A stretch of 64,000 bases of DNA from Chryseobacterium taiwanense (GCF_000813825.1 NZ_JWTA01000003.1:1-64000); one strand, 5' to 3'; shown: positions 17,161-26,472, counted from the stretch's first letter. Numbers and translations are program-made. The notes: a model not told the origin generated them from the sequence alone.

Positions 17161-18621
17161 ATGTCTATTCATAACAAAATTGTAGAGACAGCCATCACTT
17201 TCGATGACGTGCTTCTAGTTCCTTCTTATTCAGAAGTTTTACCTAATCAGGTTTCATTAAAATCAAGACTTACCGACAAAATTACGCTGAATGTTCCTAT
17301 CGTTTCTGCTGCTATGGATACCGTAACAGAAGCTGATTTGGCAATTGCATTAGCAAGAGTTGGAGGTTTAGGTTTCATCCATAAAAATATGACGATTGCG
17401 GAACAGGCTGCACAAGTAAATCGTGTAAAACGTTCAGAAAACGGAATGATTTCTGATCCTGTTACCCTTTCAAAAGATCATACTTTGGCTCAGGCTAAAG
17501 AAACAATGGCGAAATATAAAATTTCAGGTCTGCCTGTTGTAGATGCTGAAAATACATTAATTGGTATCATTACAAACAGAGATGTAAAATATCAGGAAAA
17601 CCTTGATATGAAAGTTGAAGAGATTATGACAAAAGATAATCTTATCACTTCTGATAAAAATACAAATCTGGAAAAAGCAAAAGAAATTCTTCTTAAGAAC
17701 AGAGTTGAAAAACTTCCTATCGTTGATGCCAACAATAAATTGGTTGGGTTGATCACGATTAAAGATATCGACAATCAATTAGAATATCCAAATGCAAACA
17801 AAGATCAAAATGGTCGTTTAATTGTTGGAGCAGGAGTTGGAGTTGGAGAAGATACTTTAGACAGAATTGCTGCTTTGGTTCAGGCTGGAGTAGACATTAT
17901 CGGTATTGATTCTGCTCACGGTCATTCAAAAGGAGTTTTAGATAAAATTTCAGAAATCAGAAAAGCGTATCCAGATTTGGATATCGTTGGTGGAAATATC
18001 GTAACCGCTGAAGCTGCAGAAGATTTGATTAAAGCAGGAGCAAACGTTCTTAAAGTAGGAGTTGGTCCCGGTTCTATCTGTACAACGAGAGTTGTTGCTG
18101 GAGTTGGAGTTCCTCAATTATCTGCTATTTACAATGTTTATGAATATGCTCAGACTAAAAATGTAGCTGTAATTGCTGATGGTGGTATTAAACTTTCAGG
18201 GGATATCGTAAAAGCAATTGCAAGTGGAGCAGGAGCTGTAATGTTAGGATCTCTTTTAGCAGGAACGGATGAAGCTCCGGGTGAAGAAATTATCTTCCAA
18301 GGTAGAAAATTCAAAACTTATCAAGGAATGGGAAGTCTTTCTGCAATGAAGAGAGGTGGAAAGGAAAGATATTTCCAAAGTGAGGCTAAAAAATTCGTTC
18401 CGGAAGGAATTGAAGGAAGAGTTCCTAGTAAAGGTAAATTGGAAGATGTGATTTTCCAATTGACAGGAGGTCTTAGAGCCGGAATGGGATATTGTGGAGC
18501 GAAAGATGTTGAAGCTTTACAAAAAGACACTAAGATGGTCATGATTACAGGTAGTGGATTGAAAGAATCTCACCCGCATGATGTGATTATCACTCAAGAA
18601 GCTCCGAATTATTCATTATAA
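17161..18621 (+). CDS. guaB: Inosine-5'-monophosphate dehydrogenase
   Basis: 486 residues, typical full length. It oxidises IMP to XMP with NAD+, the committed step of GMP synthesis. Seen: TIM-barrel start [19 protein letters not shown]; two CBS domains at about 95-210 ([20 protein letters not shown] and [20 protein letters not shown]); catalytic loop [11 protein letters not shown] with the active Cys at 307; flap [13 protein letters not shown] and ERYFQ. The gene stands alone between a promoter at 17140 and a perfect 15-bp hairpin at 18641. Confidence 0.98.
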   Translation: MSIHNKIVETAITFDDVLLVPSYSEVLPNQVSLKSRLTDKITLNVPIVSAAMDTVTEADLAIALARVGGLGFIHKNMTIAEQAAQVNRVKRSENGMISDPVTLSKDHTLAQAKETMAKYKISGLPVVDAENTLIGIITNRDVKYQENLDMKVEEIMTKDNLITSDKNTNLEKAKEILLKNRVEKLPIVDANNKLVGLITIKDIDNQLEYPNANKDQNGRLIVGAGVGVGEDTLDRIAALVQAGVDIIGIDSAHGHSKGVLDKISEIRKAYPDLDIVGGNIVTAEAAEDLIKAGANVLKVGVGPGSICTTRVVAGVGVPQLSAIYNVYEYAQTKNVAVIADGGIKLSGDIVKAIASGAGAVMLGSLLAGTDEAPGEEIIFQGRKFKTYQGMGSLSAMKRGGKERYFQSEAKKFVPEGIEGRVPSKGKLEDVIFQLTGGLRAGMGYCGAKDVEALQKDTKMVMITGSGLKESHPHDVIITQEAPNYSL

Positions 18622-18640
18622 GAATATTTTAACATACAAG

Positions 18641-18680
18641 AGAATCGGCGGTCGCAAAGCGACCGCCGATTCTGTTTTTA
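18641..18680. terminator. GC-rich bidirectional terminator between guaB and the DUF4407 gene
   Basis: A perfect 15-bp stem (18641-18655 with 18659-18673) with an AAA loop. It is much more GC-rich than its surroundings. A T-run follows on the + strand. It serves two convergent genes; the DUF4407 stop is at 18678. Confidence 0.85.
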
Positions 18681-19745
18681 TTTCAGTTTTTCCTTAAAAT
18701 CATCAATCCTAAAATCAGTTGCAGCATTTCCTTTCTCTATTTTTTCTTTAGCATATAATCGGAAATCATTTTCTGTTTTATCCAAAAGATGGTCATAAGG
18801 ACCAATATGAGAAATAAGTTTTACCAGAACAGGAGAAATTTCTAAGCATATAAAAAGCCCCATAATAAAACTCGCTGCTAAACCAATAATTGCTGAATTT
18901 TTTCCTAATTCATCCAATGCTTGAAGTCTTGCAGCAAATCCATTGAATTTGTCTTCGAAAGTTTCAGTAGATTTTCTTTCTGTTTCCAGATTGGTATAGA
19001 TTTTTGAAATTTCCTTATCAAGATATTCTAATCGTGGAGCAACCTGTTTTTTGTAATTTTCTAAATCCTGTCTTCTTTGTTCCTTTAGCTCTTGTTTACG
19101 TTTTGCATTGCTTCCAAAGCCGACTTTTCCACTGGTAAGCCCAGTTTTAGTCCCCAAAATTTCTTTTTCAAGTTCTACTGAGGCGGAATCATAAGATTTT
19201 TGGTATTGAACAATTTTTTCAGAGATTTGTTTCTTTTCAGTTTCAAAAGGTCCACTTTGTTGCAAAATACGTCCGTTCATCTCTCCCTGAAGCTGTTTTT
19301 TATTTCTTTGGATAATAGTATTTAGCTGTTTGTTGACTTCTTTTTCAAAAATTTTAAGCTCTAGTGGTTTTGAAATAATAATCCCTAAAAATGTTGCTAA
19401 TACAAGACGTGGAATTGCCATTAATATTTGATTCCACCATGTGCCTGTTTTCTTAATGGAGGAAACAATATAACGATCCAGATTGAAAATCATTAATCCC
19501 CATAAAATACCAAATCCGATGGCTGTCCAAATATTATCAAATACAGTAAACATAGCATAGCCTGCAGATAATGTAGCAAATACAGCCGTGAAAAGTACAA
19601 TTCCACCAATTCCGGCAAACTTATTCCATTCGCTGGGGGTTTTTCTTAAAATATGAATGTTCCCCCCAGAGCAGATCATAAGAAATTTCTGAAACCAATT
19701 AATCTTATAATCGGTTTGATTTATAATTGATTGTGTTTTTTTCAT
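18678..19745 (-). CDS. DUF4407 family membrane protein
   Basis: 355 residues from the ATG at 19745 (MKKTQSIINQ). A longer reading from a TTG at 19763 is unlikely because it overlaps the -7 box at 19761-19768. Three or four membrane segments lie near the N-terminus (IGGIVLFTAVFATLSAGYA, then GILWGLMIFNLDRYIVSS) and one near residue 290 (AASFIMGLFICLEI). A long basic coiled-coil region lies between, at about 140-265. The sequence (FLMICSGGNIHILRKTPSEW) matches DUF4407, an inner-membrane family of unknown function. Confidence 0.85.
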   Translation of the reverse strand: MKKTQSIINQTDYKINWFQKFLMICSGGNIHILRKTPSEWNKFAGIGGIVLFTAVFATLSAGYAMFTVFDNIWTAIGFGILWGLMIFNLDRYIVSSIKKTGTWWNQILMAIPRLVLATFLGIIISKPLELKIFEKEVNKQLNTIIQRNKKQLQGEMNGRILQQSGPFETEKKQISEKIVQYQKSYDSASVELEKEILGTKTGLTSGKVGFGSNAKRKQELKEQRRQDLENYKKQVAPRLEYLDKEISKIYTNLETERKSTETFEDKFNGFAARLQALDELGKNSAIIGLAASFIMGLFICLEISPVLVKLISHIGPYDHLLDKTENDFRLYAKEKIEKGNAATDFRIDDFKEKLK

Positions 19746-19760
19746 TGTTGAAAATTTATA

Positions 19761-19768
19761 CAAAAGTA
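19761..19768 (-). promoter_or_regulatory. -7 box TACTTTTG, fixes the DUF4407 start
   Basis: It overlaps the alternative TTG start at 19763 and sits 16 nt before the ATG at 19745, supporting the shorter protein. Confidence 0.55.
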
Positions 19769-19935
19769 ATACTAAAAATCATACCAATGTTAAAAATAGT
19801 ATTATGTTTTACCAAGTATATTTGATTAAGTATTTAACCCATTGATTTTTAGTTTTTTGATGGATAAATTAGAATAATGTTAAATTTTTGTAAAATTTAA
19901 TTGAAAAATATTAAGATAGATTTAAAAAAATATAA

Positions 19936-19943
19936 TAGTTTTG
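19936..19943 (+). promoter_or_regulatory. -7 box TAGTTTTG for the M43 protease gene
   Basis: It matches TAnnTTTG, 28 nt before the start at 19972. Confidence 0.55.
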
Positions 19944-19971
19944 CCGGAAATATTACATAAGTATATATAAT

Positions 19972-21873
19972 ATGAAGAAAATAAGTATAATTTTTGCATT
20001 AATTTCTTTTATTAATGCGTTTTCTCAAAACATTGAAAAGTCTTGTGGTTTTGATGAAATAATGAGAAGAATGAATTCCAAATACCCGAATTTAGAAAGA
20101 AACAGGGAAGAAATAGATGCGAAGTTCGCAGGTTTAAATGTACAATCTTACCTGAATAGAGTTGGGGCTACTACAACTTGGAATGGACTTTACACAGGAC
20201 AAATATATGAAATTCCTGTAGTAGTACATGTTATAGAATCTAGTGCTGCAGCGAATTCGAATTTACATCTTACAGATCAGGAAATTATTAACTGGATAGG
20301 TAGAGCAAACAGTATGTATGCAACAACCTATGGTAATGGATTTTATGCTGAAGGTTCAGGTCCAACAGGAGGGGCGGTCATTCCTTTTAGACTTGTATTA
20401 GCAAAAAGGTCTCCAAGCTGTACACCTACAACAGGAATTGTAAGGTATAATGGAAGTACATTAGCAGGTTATGATTCGTATGGAGTTGCCATGCAAAGTG
20501 CTAACGGAGTACCTGACTATATGATTAAAACTCAAGTTGCACCACACTGGCCAGAAAATTCTTATTTTAATATTTATGTAGTAATTGGGTTTGATGGCCA
20601 ACAACAATTATCTTATGGCTTGATGGGGTATGCAAAGTTCCCTGATTCATACGATTTTGATTATGAAAGTTTTATGAAAGTGGCTACTATTAAAAATTCA
20701 AATGATACAACGCTTACTCATGAATTAGGACATGCATTTGGATTATATCATACATTCCAAGGAATATCATATACAAGTCAGACTACATGCCCGACAAATA
20801 CTAACTGTGCAACAGATGGTGATAGAGTTTGTGACACTTCTCCTTCAAGAAGTATGTATGGAGTATCTGTTCCCGGCAATACAAGCGTTGATCCTTGTAC
20901 AGGTGTAAATTTTGACGGAACTCAATACAACATTATGAATTATACCAATGTTGAAAGGAAATTTACAGATGGGCAAAGAGATAGAGCAGTATTATTGATG
21001 ATGGAATACAGAAAAAATCTAATTAATTCATTAGGTGCTACAGATCTTTCTACTACAGTTACCTCGCCTGTGAGCGTAATTGCAGCACAATGTAATCCTG
21101 CGGGAACACTTAACCCAACGAATAATAATTTTGCAATTGGTCCTTATAGAGTTGTGATGGGGTCTATTAACAGTATGAGTACTGGTTATGATTCCGATGA
21201 AGCATCTCCTGTTTATTATGCCGATTATGCCAATGCAACATGTATCAGACCTGCTTATTATACTGATATTTCGACATCTACGAGTACTCCGCTTAAAATA
21301 AGTTACTTGAATGGATTTGGTCAAGACAATAAATTCAGAACAAAAGTTTGGATAGATTATAATAATAACGGAACTTTTGAAACAGCTGAATTAGTTGTCA
21401 ATAATGTTTCTACAAATCCTGTGAGTGCTTCAGCTTCAGTTACTCTTACAAATAATATTACTGCTCCTGCTTCAGCTGTAAAAAATACGTATTTAAGAAT
21501 GAGAGTTGCTGTAGATGCTGCTACCTATGATTTTTCTGATCTTCCTGATTTTGGACCGTGTTCACAATTGCAGTATGGACAAATGGAAGATTATGCAGTA
21601 AGAGTATTAGATGTTTTAGGAACCTCAGATGTGAAAGATAATGTTGATACTAAAATCGTTTATGTGAAAGCTGAAAATAAGCTAAAACTTGTAGGAAGCA
21701 GAAATGAAGTTTTCGGAGACTACCAACTTTTTGATATGAGTGGAAAATTAATTCAGAAAGGGAACTCGAAAACAAATGAAGTTCAGATTAATCAGGAACT
21801 TCCAAAAGGAGCCTATATTATTAACTATTCGAATAATGATAAAGGAGGGTCTAAGAAGTTTATCAATAACTAA
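19972..21873 (+). CDS. Secreted M43 (pappalysin-like) zinc metalloprotease with T9SS tail
   Basis: 633 residues with a signal peptide (1-18, ending AFS-Q). The catalytic domain (about 65-350) has the metzincin motif HELGHAFGLYH at 250-260 and the Met-turn at M322 (YNIMNYTN). Cys-rich loops lie between (TTCPTNTNCATDGDRVCD). Residues about 360-545 resemble a GEVED domain (WIDYNNNGTFE, then YGQMEDYAVRV). The last 75 residues are a T9SS type A sorting domain (FGDYQLFDMSGKLIQKGN, then ELPKGAYIINY). The enzyme should be exported by T9SS and cut extracellular proteins. It is a single-gene unit with its own promoter and terminator. Confidence 0.92.
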   Translation: MKKISIIFALISFINAFSQNIEKSCGFDEIMRRMNSKYPNLERNREEIDAKFAGLNVQSYLNRVGATTTWNGLYTGQIYEIPVVVHVIESSAAANSNLHLTDQEIINWIGRANSMYATTYGNGFYAEGSGPTGGAVIPFRLVLAKRSPSCTPTTGIVRYNGSTLAGYDSYGVAMQSANGVPDYMIKTQVAPHWPENSYFNIYVVIGFDGQQQLSYGLMGYAKFPDSYDFDYESFMKVATIKNSNDTTLTHELGHAFGLYHTFQGISYTSQTTCPTNTNCATDGDRVCDTSPSRSMYGVSVPGNTSVDPCTGVNFDGTQYNIMNYTNVERKFTDGQRDRAVLLMMEYRKNLINSLGATDLSTTVTSPVSVIAAQCNPAGTLNPTNNNFAIGPYRVVMGSINSMSTGYDSDEASPVYYADYANATCIRPAYYTDISTSTSTPLKISYLNGFGQDNKFRTKVWIDYNNNGTFETAELVVNNVSTNPVSASASVTLTNNITAPASAVKNTYLRMRVAVDAATYDFSDLPDFGPCSQLQYGQMEDYAVRVLDVLGTSDVKDNVDTKIVYVKAENKLKLVGSRNEVFGDYQLFDMSGKLIQKGNSKTNEVQINQELPKGAYIINYSNNDKGGSKKFINN

Positions 21874-21882
21874 TTAAAATAT

Positions 21883-21917
21883 AAAAGGAGCTCTTGAAAA
21901 AGAGCTCCTTTTTTTAT
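21883..21917 (+). terminator. Terminator of the M43 protease gene
   Basis: A 13-bp stem (21883-21895 with 21900-21912) followed by T's to about 21917. Confidence 0.88.
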
Positions 21918-21928
21918 TATTACAAAAG

Positions 21929-22390
21929 ATGAAAAAGATTATATATTTTTTAGTGTATTGTTTGCTGTTTGTGAATTGTCAATCTCAAAAGAATGATTTG
22001 ATTTTACATAAAGATCAAGAGACTATGTTCGATCATAAAAGTGATCTCCTTGGAAACTGGAAACTGATTGAAAGAAATTATTGGGATGGTGAGGTTAAAA
22101 AATCATATCCCCTTCATGAATGCGAAAAAAAATATACTTTAAGTTTTGAAAAAGAAGAAACTAAAACCTTTTTAACCAAAAGCTATGCGGATGGTAAGAA
22201 TTGTGAAAGAAAAAGTAATTCAGGGAAGATATTAGTTTCTATTAATGATGGTTTTTTCTCTTACTTAGAAGGTGATCTAAAAAGAAATGAATATTATAAA
22301 ATTGAGCCGAAAAATAAATTTTCAATTATTTATAACGAAATTCTAGAAGGTAAAGTCCGACAGATTGAAGATGTGTATGAACGGTTTTAA
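21929..22390 (+). CDS. Putative lipoprotein, lipocalin-like
   Basis: 153 residues. The signal ends at C17 (LLFVNC), a weak lipobox. The mature part, DLLGNWKLIERNYWDGEVKK and later YTLSFEKEE, has the LxGxWxL opening and the beta-strand run of lipocalin-like small lipoproteins common in Bacteroidota. Cysteines in HECEKKY and GKNCERK could form a disulfide. Function is unknown. It starts 55 nt after the protease stop, just past the terminator, so it is probably a separate unit. Confidence 0.6.
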   Translation: MKKIIYFLVYCLLFVNCQSQKNDLILHKDQETMFDHKSDLLGNWKLIERNYWDGEVKKSYPLHECEKKYTLSFEKEETKTFLTKSYADGKNCERKSNSGKILVSINDGFFSYLEGDLKRNEYYKIEPKNKFSIIYNEILEGKVRQIEDVYERF

Positions 22391-22459
22391 TACAAGATAA
22401 AAATCCATTTGTAAAAATAGTCTTACCTTTAAATAACTAATCCACAAAAAAAGCTAGTT

Positions 22460-22870
22460 ATGAAAAATGTAATAAGACTTTCATTAATCTGTATAATTGT
22501 AGCTTTAACTTCTTGTAAAAACGAGAAAACTGTAGATGAAGAATTGAAGGAAGCTGCAGTGAATATGAACAAGCTTACACCGCAGGTTCTTAGTGACGGA
22601 GTTCGTCTTGATAGTGTTTCTGCTTTACCAAATAAGATTTTTAAATATAACTATACGCTAACTGAAGACGTAAAAGAAAGTGTAACACCTCAAGAAATTG
22701 AAGCATTTAAAAGTCAGGCAAAAGAAGAAGCGATTAAAGCCGTGAAAACTTCTGCTGATATGGAAGAGTTCAGAAATAATGACGTGACTTTACATTATTC
22801 TTATTCTGATAAAAAAGGAAAACCAACTGCCGATTTTACCATTACACCTGCAGAGTATAAAATCAAATAA
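22460..22870 (+). CDS. Small lipoprotein of unknown function
   Basis: 136 residues. The lipobox LTSC ends at C19. The mature protein is Lys/Glu rich; the middle, VRLDSVSALPNKIFKYNYTL, and the end, LHYSYSDKKGKPTADFTITP, suggest a small beta domain. No family is recognised. It converges on ruvC with a 3-nt gap and no visible terminator between. Confidence 0.65.
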   Translation: MKNVIRLSLICIIVALTSCKNEKTVDEELKEAAVNMNKLTPQVLSDGVRLDSVSALPNKIFKYNYTLTEDVKESVTPQEIEAFKSQAKEEAIKAVKTSADMEEFRNNDVTLHYSYSDKKGKPTADFTITPAEYKIK

Positions 22871-22873
22871 TAT

Positions 22874-23431
22874 TTATTTCAGACGATCCGGATTTTGCTT
22901 TAAAAAGCTTTCCCATCCTGTATATGATTTCATATCCGTGATGGTTCCTGAATTAAAATGATGGCAAACAGCTACAGCCAAACCATCGGAAGCATCAAGA
23001 TATTTTGTTGGGAATTCTTTTAATTTCAGAAGATTTTGCAACATTCCCGCAACCTGTTCTTTGCTGGCGTTTCCGTTTCCGGTAATGGCCATTTTTATTT
23101 TTTTCGGAGAGTATTCTGTAATGGGAATATTTCTGTAAAGACTTGCAGCCATGGCAACGCCTTGTGCTCTTCCTAATTTGAGCATACTCTGAACATTCTT
23201 TCCGTAAAAAGGAGCTTCTAATGCCACTTCGTCAGGATGAAATTCATCAATCAGAGCCAATGTTTTATCAAAAATATATTTAAGCTTTGTTTCGTGATTC
23301 GGGTATTTTTTTAAAATTAATTCGTGAATAGAAACCATTTCCATTTTTCCTTTCTTCACGGAAATTAATCCGAATCCCATAACCGTAGTTCCGGGGTCAA
23401 TTCCTAATATTATTTTTTCAGCTGAAATCAT
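22874..23431 (-). CDS. ruvC: Crossover junction endodeoxyribonuclease RuvC
   Basis: 185 residues, normal length. It resolves Holliday junctions with RuvAB in recombination repair. Catalytic acidic residues are visible: D12 in GIDPGTTVMGFG, Glu in VALEAPFYGKNVQSM, and the Asp pair in DASDGLAVAVCHH. KMAITGNGNASKEQV is the conserved basic region. A CAAAnnTA-type box (- strand TATCTTTG) at 23437-23444 would make the transcript almost leaderless. Confidence 0.96.
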   Translation of the reverse strand: MISAEKIILGIDPGTTVMGFGLISVKKGKMEMVSIHELILKKYPNHETKLKYIFDKTLALIDEFHPDEVALEAPFYGKNVQSMLKLGRAQGVAMAASLYRNIPITEYSPKKIKMAITGNGNASKEQVAGMLQNLLKLKEFPTKYLDASDGLAVAVCHHFNSGTITDMKSYTGWESFLKQNPDRLK

Positions 23432-23436
23432 TGCTT

Positions 23437-23444
23437 CAAAGATA
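23437..23444 (-). promoter_or_regulatory. Possible -7 box TATCTTTG for ruvC
   Basis: It lies only 6 nt before the ATG, so it implies a leaderless mRNA or is chance. Confidence 0.3.
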
Positions 23445-23480
23445 CTGCTTTCTTCAGGGAGTTGAAAAATGGATTAAAGA

Positions 23481-24008
23481 TTATTTTCCTGACAGTTCTT
23501 TCTCAGCAATCCGAACCCATTTTCCATCATGACGAAGCAATGTTATTTTGTCAACTAAGAATTTAGTTTGATAAATTTTATGTTGGTAAATTTCCCATGC
23601 TTTAAGAAAGTTTTCATACGTAAGATCTCTGTATCCTACCGTAACATGAGGATTGAATGAATAATTTTTAAAATTAAATTTTTCTTTAACGTTAAGTTGA
23701 AGTTGTTTCAAATTCTCGTTTTTTTCAGGTTTTACATATAGAACTGGATTTTTAGGACTAGAAAAACTTCCAAAACCATTGAGGGTAATTTCAAACCGGG
23801 ACAGATCTGTATTAATTTTTTGAAAGGCTACATGGATGTCCTCTTCAAGTTCAATCTCTCTGTCGAACGGAGGAAACAAAGTAATGTGAGCTTCATTTTT
23901 TAATGCTTTAGAATTAGCAAAATTAGCAACCAGATCTTTTTTAAAAACATTAATTTCTTCAATAATATTTTGTGGGGGATAGATTGCTATGAAGTACATC
24001 TTTTTCAT
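23481..24008 (-). CDS. 2'-5' RNA ligase-family (2H phosphoesterase) protein
   Basis: 175 residues. The two HxT motifs of the LigT/2H superfamily are present: EAHITLFPPF (near residue 42) and FNPHVTVGYRDL (near residue 120). Length matches single-domain members. These cytosolic enzymes act on cyclic phosphodiester or 2'-5' bonds in RNA; the natural substrate here is unknown. A -7 box (24013-24020) lies 5 nt before the MKK start, hinting that the second Met (codon 4) may be used, or that the mRNA is leaderless. Confidence 0.85.
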   Translation of the reverse strand: MKKMYFIAIYPPQNIIEEINVFKKDLVANFANSKALKNEAHITLFPPFDREIELEEDIHVAFQKINTDLSRFEITLNGFGSFSSPKNPVLYVKPEKNENLKQLQLNVKEKFNFKNYSFNPHVTVGYRDLTYENFLKAWEIYQHKIYQTKFLVDKITLLRHDGKWVRIAEKELSGK

Positions 24009-24012
24009 ATTT

Positions 24013-24020
24013 CAAAGGTA
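24013..24020 (-). promoter_or_regulatory. -7 box TACCTTTG for the 2H phosphoesterase gene
   Basis: It matches TAnnTTTG directly upstream of the start at 24008. Confidence 0.4.
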
Positions 24021-24068
24021 AGATTTATTTAAATTAAAAAATATTTTAATACATAAGAAAATTATGTA

Positions 24069-24076
24069 TAGATTTG
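24069..24076 (+). promoter_or_regulatory. -7 box TAGATTTG for the PadR operon
   Basis: It lies 21 nt before the padR-like start. With such a short leader, any operator for autoregulation would overlap the promoter. Confidence 0.5.
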
Positions 24077-24096
24077 TAAGGTATTAAATCTTTGGG

Positions 24097-24420
24097 ATGA
24101 AAAAGAACAGTCTCTACAGAGGAACACTCCAGAATATTATTTTAAAGCTGCTTTCAAAAGAAGTGAAAATGTATGGGTATCAAATTACACAACGTGCAAA
24201 AGAGCTTACAGAAGGAGAGTTGGAAATGACGGAAGGAGCATTATATCCTCTTTTACATAAATTGGAAGGTGATGGAATTATTACCTCTGAAGTACAGGAA
24301 ATAAATGGTAGAAACCGAAAATACTATCTGTTAACAGATAAAGGGAAAAAGCAACAGGCGCTACAGGAAGATGAAATGAGAAGTTATCTGTTTAATCTTA
24401 AAACAATTTTTGATATATGA
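24097..24420 (+). CDS. PadR-family transcriptional regulator
   Basis: 107 residues, the size of the short PadR-s2 class with one winged helix. Seen: SLYRGTLQNIILKLLSKEVK, MYGYQITQRAKELT, MTEGALYPLLHKLEGDGIIT and the wing RNRKYYLLTDKGKK. PadR proteins repress nearby genes and respond to small molecules or partner proteins. The stop overlaps the ATG of the next gene (ATGA), so it is the head of a four-gene operon with three related membrane proteins, which it most likely controls. Confidence 0.93.
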   Translation: MKKNSLYRGTLQNIILKLLSKEVKMYGYQITQRAKELTEGELEMTEGALYPLLHKLEGDGIITSEVQEINGRNRKYYLLTDKGKKQQALQEDEMRSYLFNLKTIFDI

Positions 24421-25115
24421 TTTCGGCAGAACAAAGAAAGGAGGTACGTGATTATTTGCTTTCCAAAAAAATTCCGATAGATATTTTGATGGAATTGGAA
24501 GATCATTTTCTAAGTCAAATTGATCATACGATGATAAAAAATATTTCTTTTGAAAAAGCTTTTGATGAGGTAAAGAAAATTTGGCAAGAAGATCTTGAAT
24601 TGACGAAAATGTATAATGGAAAAGAAGTTGTGGTTTTTGTGAAGGATATAAGAGATAGGGAAATGATTAAGATTTTCAGGAAATCATTAATGGTATTTTT
24701 CTTGATGAATGTGATTCTTTTTACACTTTCGAAGATGTTGGAAAAAGAAATCTTTAGTGAGATATTCCCATTTTTAGTAATGACTTTAACTTCTATACCA
24801 TCAATGCTCTTCCTTTTGTATATACGTTATTTTAACTATGTAGGTCAATTTAGAAATGTTAAGTTCACTATTTTTCAAAACTCAAATATACCTTTGATCT
24901 TAGTGGGAGCTTTTCAGCCTTTTTTACTTGGGAAGTATGGGAAGTTGGGAGTGTTGATTTATAATGGATTTGAACAAAGTTCTATGACAGGACTTTTCTC
25001 ACTCATCATTTTTTCGGGATGTGTTGGATTGTATTCATATAGTTTTTTTATTCTGTTAGGCTTTGTGAAATCTATGAAAAAGATGAAACCCTATCTTACA
25101 ACTTTTAATCTGTAA
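24417..25115 (+). CDS. HAAS-like membrane protein, paralog 1
   Basis: 232 residues. The N-terminal soluble part (1-80) has VRDYLLSKKIPIDILMELED, then ISFEKAFDEVKKIWQEDLEL, shared with the two following genes. About four membrane segments follow (SLMVFFLMNVILFTLSK; FLVMTLTSIPSMLFLLYI; a segment near 165-185; LFSLIIFSGCVGLYSYSFF). PadR partners of this layout (HAAS/DUF1700-like) are known, and the N-terminal helix pair may contact the regulator. It overlaps padR by 4 nt and is 4 nt before paralog 2. Function unknown. Confidence 0.75.
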   Translation: MISAEQRKEVRDYLLSKKIPIDILMELEDHFLSQIDHTMIKNISFEKAFDEVKKIWQEDLELTKMYNGKEVVVFVKDIRDREMIKIFRKSLMVFFLMNVILFTLSKMLEKEIFSEIFPFLVMTLTSIPSMLFLLYIRYFNYVGQFRNVKFTIFQNSNIPLILVGAFQPFLLGKYGKLGVLIYNGFEQSSMTGLFSLIIFSGCVGLYSYSFFILLGFVKSMKKMKPYLTTFNL

Positions 25116-25119
25116 TATC

Positions 25120-25734
25120 ATGAATAAAGAATATTTTACGGAAATAGAAAAATATCTGAAAAGCAAAAAATTGAGTAATGCTGTGCTTGTTGAGATCTAT
25201 GACCATTTTGTTATGCAGATTTCTGAATTGATGAACAAAAATAATATCAGTTTCCAGGAAGCTTTTGTTCAGGCAAAACTGAATTGGCAATATGAACTTG
25301 AAATGGTAAAAGCGGATACTTTTTCATTTAGAAAGATCGCAAGGATTGAAAAAAAGATATTGCAGACAAGATTTAAAAAGATTATATATTCATCTCTTCT
25401 TTTTTCTGCACTATTGGGATTGATTGTTTTAATTTCTGAAGAAATGTTTTTTTATTCAGAGATTCTGGTTCTTTTATCTTTAACGTTCCTGCTAATTTAT
25501 AATTTTATCTGGAAGAAAATGAGTTTTAAAGAATATCAGCAGATAAGCTTTCATCCTTTGTTGTTGAGAAATATAATAGTGGCGGTTATAGCTGTTTCCT
25601 TATTCGGATATTTTTCGGAAGCATTTGATTTCTGGAAACCAATATTGAACCAGATCATTCTTTTGTATTGTGTGATAGTGCAAATCCAACTTTTATATTT
25701 CAGAACTAAAAAAATAAATGTATTACTCTCATGA
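25120..25734 (+). CDS. HAAS-like membrane protein, paralog 2
   Basis: 204 residues. It shares the N-terminal module: IEKYLKSKKLSNAVLVEIYD, then ISFQEAFVQAKLNWQYELEM. It has fewer residues between membrane helices than the neighbours and about four hydrophobic segments from residue 85 on (YSSLLFSALLGLIVLIS; ILVLLSLTFLLIYNFIW; NIIVAVIAVSLFGYF; ILNQIILLYCVIVQIQLLY). The stop overlaps paralog 3 by 4 nt. It probably arose by tandem duplication; sequence divergence is high, so the duplication is old. Confidence 0.75.
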   Translation: MNKEYFTEIEKYLKSKKLSNAVLVEIYDHFVMQISELMNKNNISFQEAFVQAKLNWQYELEMVKADTFSFRKIARIEKKILQTRFKKIIYSSLLFSALLGLIVLISEEMFFYSEILVLLSLTFLLIYNFIWKKMSFKEYQQISFHPLLLRNIIVAVIAVSLFGYFSEAFDFWKPILNQIILLYCVIVQIQLLYFRTKKINVLLS

Positions 25735-26444
25735 ACAAAGAACAATTAGACCTTGTAAGAGATTATCTTATTTTTCAAAAACTTCCATTAGATATTTTAT
25801 TAGAAGTGGAAGATCATATGGCTTCACAGATTTTAGATATTCAGAAGAACGAAAATATAAGTTTTGATGAAGCTTTTTTGAAAACTCAGAAACTGTGGGA
25901 GAATGAGTTTAAAATGACAAGGTATTCAATATTTTATTCGGAAAAAATTCCGGTAATAGTGAAGAAAATTGTTAAGGCAAAGTATAATAAGATTCTTAAA
26001 AAGTCTCTTTTGTATGCGTTGATTTCTTTTGGAGTAAATCTATTACTGATCTATGTTTCTGATAGTCAGGAAACCTATACCGATTTTTTTAGAGGACAGA
26101 ATTTATTGTTTTTACTAGCTCCTGCCTTAGTATGGACGCTCAATTATAAAATCAGAAAATACGTTAAAAAAGATTTTAAATATAAAGGAAGATCACTCTA
26201 TTCCATCTACCAGCAAAATATAGGAATTATGGTGGCAACTACAAGTGCAATGGCTCAGATTGTTGCCAAAGATGGTAAGCATGCCTATTTATTATTTAGA
26301 ATGAATGATATGGGTGATATTTTACTTTCCTTACTAACACTATTTTTTCCTTTTTTAATACAAATGACGGTTATTTTTGGGATTCTTAATTTCTTTGAGC
26401 ATAAAAAAACATTGAAAAAGTTATCCGTATTCGTAGCAGAATAA
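25731..26444 (+). CDS. HAAS-like membrane protein, paralog 3
   Basis: 237 residues. The N-terminal module is LVRDYLIFQKLPLDILLEVE, then ISFDEAFLKTQKLWENEFKM, closest to paralog 1. Four hydrophobic segments follow (SLLYALISFGVNLLLIYVS; NLLFLLAPALVWTLNY; NIGIMVATTSAMAQIVA; ILLSLLTLFFPFLIQMTVIF). It is the last gene of the PadR operon and is followed by a bidirectional terminator at 26473-26506. Confidence 0.75.
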   Translation: MNKEQLDLVRDYLIFQKLPLDILLEVEDHMASQILDIQKNENISFDEAFLKTQKLWENEFKMTRYSIFYSEKIPVIVKKIVKAKYNKILKKSLLYALISFGVNLLLIYVSDSQETYTDFFRGQNLLFLLAPALVWTLNYKIRKYVKKDFKYKGRSLYSIYQQNIGIMVATTSAMAQIVAKDGKHAYLLFRMNDMGDILLSLLTLFFPFLIQMTVIFGILNFFEHKKTLKKLSVFVAE

Positions 26445-26472
26445 ATAGACAGATAAATCAATTTAAAAAATA

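Noticed and set aside
18641-18673. A GC-rich perfect inverted repeat, considered as an attachment site or insertion-sequence end
   Set aside because: It has a three-base loop, lies between convergent genes and is followed by a T-run, so it is a terminator. No transposase or integrase gene is nearby.
19746-19971. Hidden gene or RNA in the divergent gap before the M43 protease
   Set aside because: It is very AT-rich with only the two -7 boxes; no frame or hairpin could be supported.
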